Assembly: GCF_003202285.1 (NCBI RefSeq)
Contig: NZ_MASW01000014.1
Coordinates: forward strand, 62,001-126,000
Direction: 5' to 3'
Length of the DNA stretch: 64,000 nt
Source of the DNA: Prauserella muralis
GTDB lineage: Bacteria; Actinomycetota; Actinomycetes; Mycobacteriales; Pseudonocardiaceae
Shown: positions 61,033 to 64,000 of the stretch, piece after piece
Layout of the letters: each line of letters starts with the position of its first letter
How positions within the stretch are numbered: the first letter of the stretch is position 1
Translations under genes and position numbers: made by a program
The notes under the pieces: model-generated
What the model saw: the letters and a program-made list of their open reading frames with translations, nothing else
Database searches by the model: none
What the model was told of the DNA's origin: nothing

Positions 61033-62220
61033 ATGAGGTCACCAGCACTGCCCGGCAGCCCCGCTATCGCGGCGGTCGAAGAGCTTCCGCCCGGGCGCTA
61101 TCCTGACTACGACGGAGCGGCGATGCAGGAACTCGTCCTGCGCCACTTCGTGACCAACTCCGGGATCGGGCCGAACGCCGTGGACGGGCTGCTGGTCTGC
61201 CCTGCCGGCATGGCGGGCGGACAGGGCGCCGACGTCTTCAACCACGAGCGGATCAACGACGCGCTGGGCATCCGACCGCGGTTCTGCGAAACGATCAACG
61301 TGGGCGGCGCCACCTACACCGTCATGCTCACCCGCGCGGCGACGGCCATCAGGGCGGGGCTGGCGGACGCAGTGTTGTGCGTGGGGGCGGGCAAGTTCCC
61401 CAAGGTCGGCGCCGGCGGTGCCGACCTGATGGCCCGCATGATCAGCCACCCGGACTTCGAGTACCCCTACGGCAGCTTCATCCCCGCCCTCTACGCCCTG
61501 GCCGCCACCCGGCACATGGCTGAGCGGGGCACCCCGCGGGAAGCGCTGGCCGCGGTCGCGGTCACCAGCCGGGAGTGGGCGCTGCGCCACCCTGACGCGC
61601 TGATGCGACCGGCGGGCCCGCTGACCATCGAGCAGGTTCTCGACTCACGGCCGATCGCCTCGCCGTTTCACCTCCTGGACTGCTCGGTGCCGTGCGAAGG
61701 GGGCGCGGCGTTCCTGGTGATGCGCGGCGAGCTGGCACGTGAGCTCACCCAGCAGCCCGCCTACCTACTCGGCTTCGGGGAGCACCACGACCACGGCAAC
61801 ATCAGCCACGCCAGCGACTTCGCCACCATGGGCGCGGGCGTCTCGGCCCGCACCGCGTTCGCCATGGCTGGCCTCGCCCCGTCGGACGTGGACATCGCCC
61901 AGCTCTACGACGCCTTCAGCATCAACCCGATCCTGCTGTTGGAGGAGACCGGCCTCGCCGAGCCCGGCAAGGGTGGCCACTTCTACCTGAACGGTGCGGC
62001 CGCGCCGGACGGGGTCCTTCCGGTCAACACCTACGGCGGACTGCTGTCCTTCGGACACACTGGAGACGCCTCCGGTATGTCGATGCTGATCGAGGGCGCC
62101 CGCCAGGTGATGGGCCAGGCGGGAGACCGGCAGGTCGAGGCGGACATCGCCCTGGTCCACACCTACGGCGGAATGATGGCCGACCACTCCACCGTGCTCC
62201 TGGGAAGGACCGCACGATGA
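61033..62220 (+). CDS. Thiolase-like protein lacking the nucleophilic cysteine (Ltp2-like aldolase candidate)
   Basis: The 395-residue thiolase-superfamily protein starts at ATG behind GAGG. Where thiolases have the nucleophile Cys it reads ETINVGGATYTVML (residues 86-99), without Cys. The usual H of EVHDAF is replaced by Tyr292 (LYDAFSINP). The GHPxGATG loop is GHTGDASG (341-348), and the C-terminal Cys is replaced by Tyr378 (HTYGGMM). Tyrosines in such positions and an adjacent DUF35 gene are hallmarks of the steroid side-chain retro-aldolase Ltp2, which works as a complex with ChsH2-DUF35. A carbon-carbon lyase role is therefore more likely than thiolysis. Confidence 0.85.
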   Translation: MRSPALPGSPAIAAVEELPPGRYPDYDGAAMQELVLRHFVTNSGIGPNAVDGLLVCPAGMAGGQGADVFNHERINDALGIRPRFCETINVGGATYTVMLTRAATAIRAGLADAVLCVGAGKFPKVGAGGADLMARMISHPDFEYPYGSFIPALYALAATRHMAERGTPREALAAVAVTSREWALRHPDALMRPAGPLTIEQVLDSRPIASPFHLLDCSVPCEGGAAFLVMRGELARELTQQPAYLLGFGEHHDHGNISHASDFATMGAGVSARTAFAMAGLAPSDVDIAQLYDAFSINPILLLEETGLAEPGKGGHFYLNGAAAPDGVLPVNTYGGLLSFGHTGDASGMSMLIEGARQVMGQAGDRQVEADIALVHTYGGMMADHSTVLLGRTAR

Positions 62221-62627
62221 CCACCACCGCACCCGTTCCCACCCTGTACGAGGACACCGCACCCTACTGGCGTGCGGCCGTCGAGGGCCGGTTCGCACTA
62301 CCTCGGTGCCGCGCGTGCCGCAGGTTCCACCACCACCCGCGAGCATGGTGTCCCTACTGCTGGTGCACCGACCTCGAATGGGCGGAGCCCTCCGGCCGCG
62401 GCATCGTGCTGACCTACACGACCGTGCACCAGCCACCGTCCCCCGCGTTCACCGCACCCTACGTGCTGGCCGTGATCGAACTGGCGGAAGGACCTCGGAT
62501 GATGGCCAACGTCGTCGACTGCGCCCCGGACACGGTCCGCGTTGGCACCCCGGTCCAGGTCACGTTCGAACCACGCGGAGACGTCGCGATCCCGCAGTTC
62601 CGGCCGCGGGAGGAGACACCCTCATGA
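62217..62627 (+). CDS. DUF35 OB-fold/zinc-ribbon protein, partner of the thiolase-like enzyme
   Basis: The 136-residue protein has the N-terminal rubredoxin-like zinc ribbon CRACRRFHHHPRAWCPYC (Cys31, 34, 45, 48). An OB-fold follows, GRGIVLTYTTVHQPP, with PYVLAVIELAEGPRMMANVV. DUF35 proteins bind acyl-CoA and are obligate partners of thiolase-like enzymes such as Ltp2. The start overlaps the thiolase-like stop (ATGA), ensuring equal expression. Confidence 0.92.
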   Translation: MTTTAPVPTLYEDTAPYWRAAVEGRFALPRCRACRRFHHHPRAWCPYCWCTDLEWAEPSGRGIVLTYTTVHQPPSPAFTAPYVLAVIELAEGPRMMANVVDCAPDTVRVGTPVQVTFEPRGDVAIPQFRPREETPS

Positions 62628-63622
62628 CCGTCAACTACGCCGACGCGCTCAACTACGTGGTCACCGGGTCGCACGCCGAAGCGCAGGCCTGGATCGGCCA
62701 CGAGGTCACCACCGAGGCGCCGTTTCCGGTCAACGAAGCGCAGATCGCGTACTTCTGCGCCCTCGTCGAGGACGCCGACGAGAACCACTGGGACGCCGAC
62801 GCCGCGGGGAGGCGGTACGGGGCGCTGATCTCGCCGCCCGGAATGCTCATGGTCTGGGCGTTCCCGCTGCCGTGGAACCCGTGGGGCAGACCGGAGCACG
62901 CGCCGATCCTCGCCCTCGACGTGCCGCTGCCCGGCACCACGCTGATCAACGTCTCCACCGACACCCGGTTCCTCGCCCCGATGCGAGTCGGCGACCGGCT
63001 CACCTTCAGCGAGCGCGTGGAGTCCGTCTCCGCGGAGAAGCACACCGCGCTGGGCGTGGGCCACTTTGTCACCACACGGTCCGCATGCCGGAACCAGGAA
63101 GGCACGCTGGTCGCCACCAACGACAACGTGCTCTTCCGCTACCGCGCCTCCGACGCCAAGCCGCCCACGCGGCAGGCTGCCCCGGCCGCGGCTGACCCGG
63201 CGGACGCGGTCGAGGTTCTCCCCGAGGTGCGGATGCCGGTGACAGTCACCCGGTGCGTGCTCGACGCCGCGGCCACCCGCGACTTCTTCCGCGGCCACCA
63301 CGACCAGGCCTACGCGCGAGAACAGGGCGCCCGCGACGTCTACCTCAACACCATGTTTCTCCACGGCTTCGTCGACCGCGTCGGCAAGGCCTGGGCGGGC
63401 CCGGACGCCTGGCTAGCGCGCAGGCGGCTGCAGATGATCGCGCCGGTCTGCGCCGGCGACACCCTGCGCACCGACGGCCGCGTGCTCTCCATCGACGACA
63501 CAGCGCAGCCCCGCCAGGCGACGCTAGCGATCGACTGCCACACCGAGCACGGCCTGGCCGCCCGATCCACCCTCGTCTTCAACCTCGACCAGCTACCCGG
63601 TCACGTCACGACCAGCCGATGA
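62624..63622 (+). CDS. Double-hotdog MaoC/FAS1-type dehydratase-hydratase
   Basis: The ATG at 62624, overlapping the DUF35 stop, gives 332 residues. The N-half (1-165) is FAS1-dehydratase/MaoC-N like: VNEAQIAYFCALVEDADENH, LISPPGMLMVWAFPLPWNPW. The C-half (185-330) is a second hotdog with FFRGHHDQAYAREQGARDVY (a D/H pair resembling the hydratase-2 site) and TMFLHGFVDRVGKAWAG. Two hotdogs in one chain are typical of enoyl-CoA hydratases for bulky substrates. It would make the tertiary or secondary alcohol that the thiolase-like enzyme then cleaves. Confidence 0.88.
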   Translation: MTVNYADALNYVVTGSHAEAQAWIGHEVTTEAPFPVNEAQIAYFCALVEDADENHWDADAAGRRYGALISPPGMLMVWAFPLPWNPWGRPEHAPILALDVPLPGTTLINVSTDTRFLAPMRVGDRLTFSERVESVSAEKHTALGVGHFVTTRSACRNQEGTLVATNDNVLFRYRASDAKPPTRQAAPAAADPADAVEVLPEVRMPVTVTRCVLDAAATRDFFRGHHDQAYAREQGARDVYLNTMFLHGFVDRVGKAWAGPDAWLARRRLQMIAPVCAGDTLRTDGRVLSIDDTAQPRQATLAIDCHTEHGLAARSTLVFNLDQLPGHVTTSR

Positions 63623-63652
63623 CACACCTCGTCTCCGACTCCCTGCTTGCCG

Positions 63653-63988
63653 CTACCGCGCCAACGGTCGCGGTAGTCTCAAACCGCGTGACGCGACCTG
63701 CTCGCCCGTCCGGGAACCACGCACCAGCCAAGTCACTTCTAGGCGTGCCCCCATGGCGGTGACCCCACCATCGGCGTTGGCCCGGTCCAGGTCCGCGGAA
63801 ACCTCCCGCTGCCAGGCCAACGCCACCGACGCGACCGCACTGCGTTCGACCGTCAACACCAACTTCACGGAATCAAGCGTCCAGCCGCATCGAGTCCGGA
63901 GTGGACATCTCCGCGTACGTCGTCGAATTCGCCACCGGAGGCCCAGCGCCGGTTCCCAGCCGAGGGCGACACCGACCGACATGGCCAC
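63653..63988 (-). other. Uncertain frame at the right edge
   Basis: A 111-residue minus-strand frame contains a protein-like stretch, ARLEVTWLVRGSRTGEQVAS preceded by LDSVKLVLTVERSAVASVAL. No family is recognised with confidence and no ribosome site was seen. Its upstream end approaches the window edge. It may be a remnant or a chance frame. Nothing else is evident in 63623-64000. Confidence 0.25.
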
Positions 63989-64000
63989 CGCACGACCCGC

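Noticed and set aside
60728-61036. 102-residue plus-strand frame upstream of the thiolase-like gene
   Set aside because: Charged, low-complexity composition, no family and no ribosome site; more likely leader or non-coding DNA.
1-64000. CRISPR arrays, tRNA or rRNA genes
   Set aside because: No regularly spaced repeats, cloverleaf-like sequences or rRNA signatures were found by eye on either strand.

Overview
The window is high-GC, densely packed actinobacterial DNA. GTG starts, ATGA/GTGA gene overlaps, 3Fe-4S ferredoxins, an F420-type LLM oxidoreductase, acyl-CoA carboxylases with BC-BCCP fusions and an AlkB-rubredoxin fusion remnant all point to a Pseudonocardiaceae-like soil actinomycete. 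That placement is inference from gene content. No rRNA, tRNA or CRISPR array was seen. Almost everything is peripheral catabolism through CoA thioesters (P450s, acyl-CoA ligases, acyl-CoA dehydrogenases, hydratases, carboxylases, thiolases), with local regulators and several decayed insertion sequences.

Layout. (1) 0.2-8 kb: a PucR regulator; an IS256-type element abutting a broken P450; then an LLM oxidoreductase divergent from a TetR-hotdog-acyl-CoA dehydrogenase operon across a 45-bp dyad. (2) 8-14.4 kb: a minus-strand oxidation operon: P450, ferredoxin, truncated AlkB-rubredoxin, second ferredoxin, ferredoxin reductase, TetR. The TetR gene is split by a 1998-bp IS1634-like element with a 7-bp target duplication. 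(3) 14.4-37.8 kb: a large catabolic block: carboxylase (CT and BC-BCCP), enoyl-CoA hydratases, two similar acyl-CoA dehydrogenases, paired hotdog proteins, a CoA-transferase-like pair, two AMP-forming ligases, an Ior-type molybdenum hydroxylase, SDRs, a TetR and an MBL hydrolase. Most of its promoter regions carry the same palindrome, CTACC-N8-GGTAG, so it looks like one regulon. (4) 38-45 kb: a near-complete beta-oxidation cassette (acyl-CoA dehydrogenase, ligase, enoyl-CoA hydratase, SDR) divergent from a GntR regulator and a thiolase. (5) 45-49.4 kb: a broken IS630 transposase, then a BtrH-like protein and a 14-TM exporter divergent from a TetR. (6) 49.8-63.6 kb: a minus-strand AtuA-type cluster (acyl-CoA dehydrogenase, MCC/GCC-like carboxylase, TIGR03084 protein, AtuA, ligase, hotdog protein, enoyl-CoA hydratase) divergent from a cysteine-less thiolase-like protein, a DUF35 protein and a double-hotdog hydratase.

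How they may work together. Region 3 looks like activation, dehydrogenation, hydration, carboxylation and hydrolytic or transfer steps on one unidentified substrate, possibly alicyclic or terpenoid. Region 6 resembles acyclic-terpene (citronellyl/geranyl-CoA) or branched-chain catabolism. In it the thiolase-like/DUF35 pair could act as a retro-aldolase, by analogy with steroid Ltp2/ChsH2.

Caveat: frameshifts or in-frame stops occur in two cytochrome or catabolic genes, a ligase, AtuA, an acyl-CoA dehydrogenase remnant and all the transposases. Some may be sequencing errors rather than real decay.
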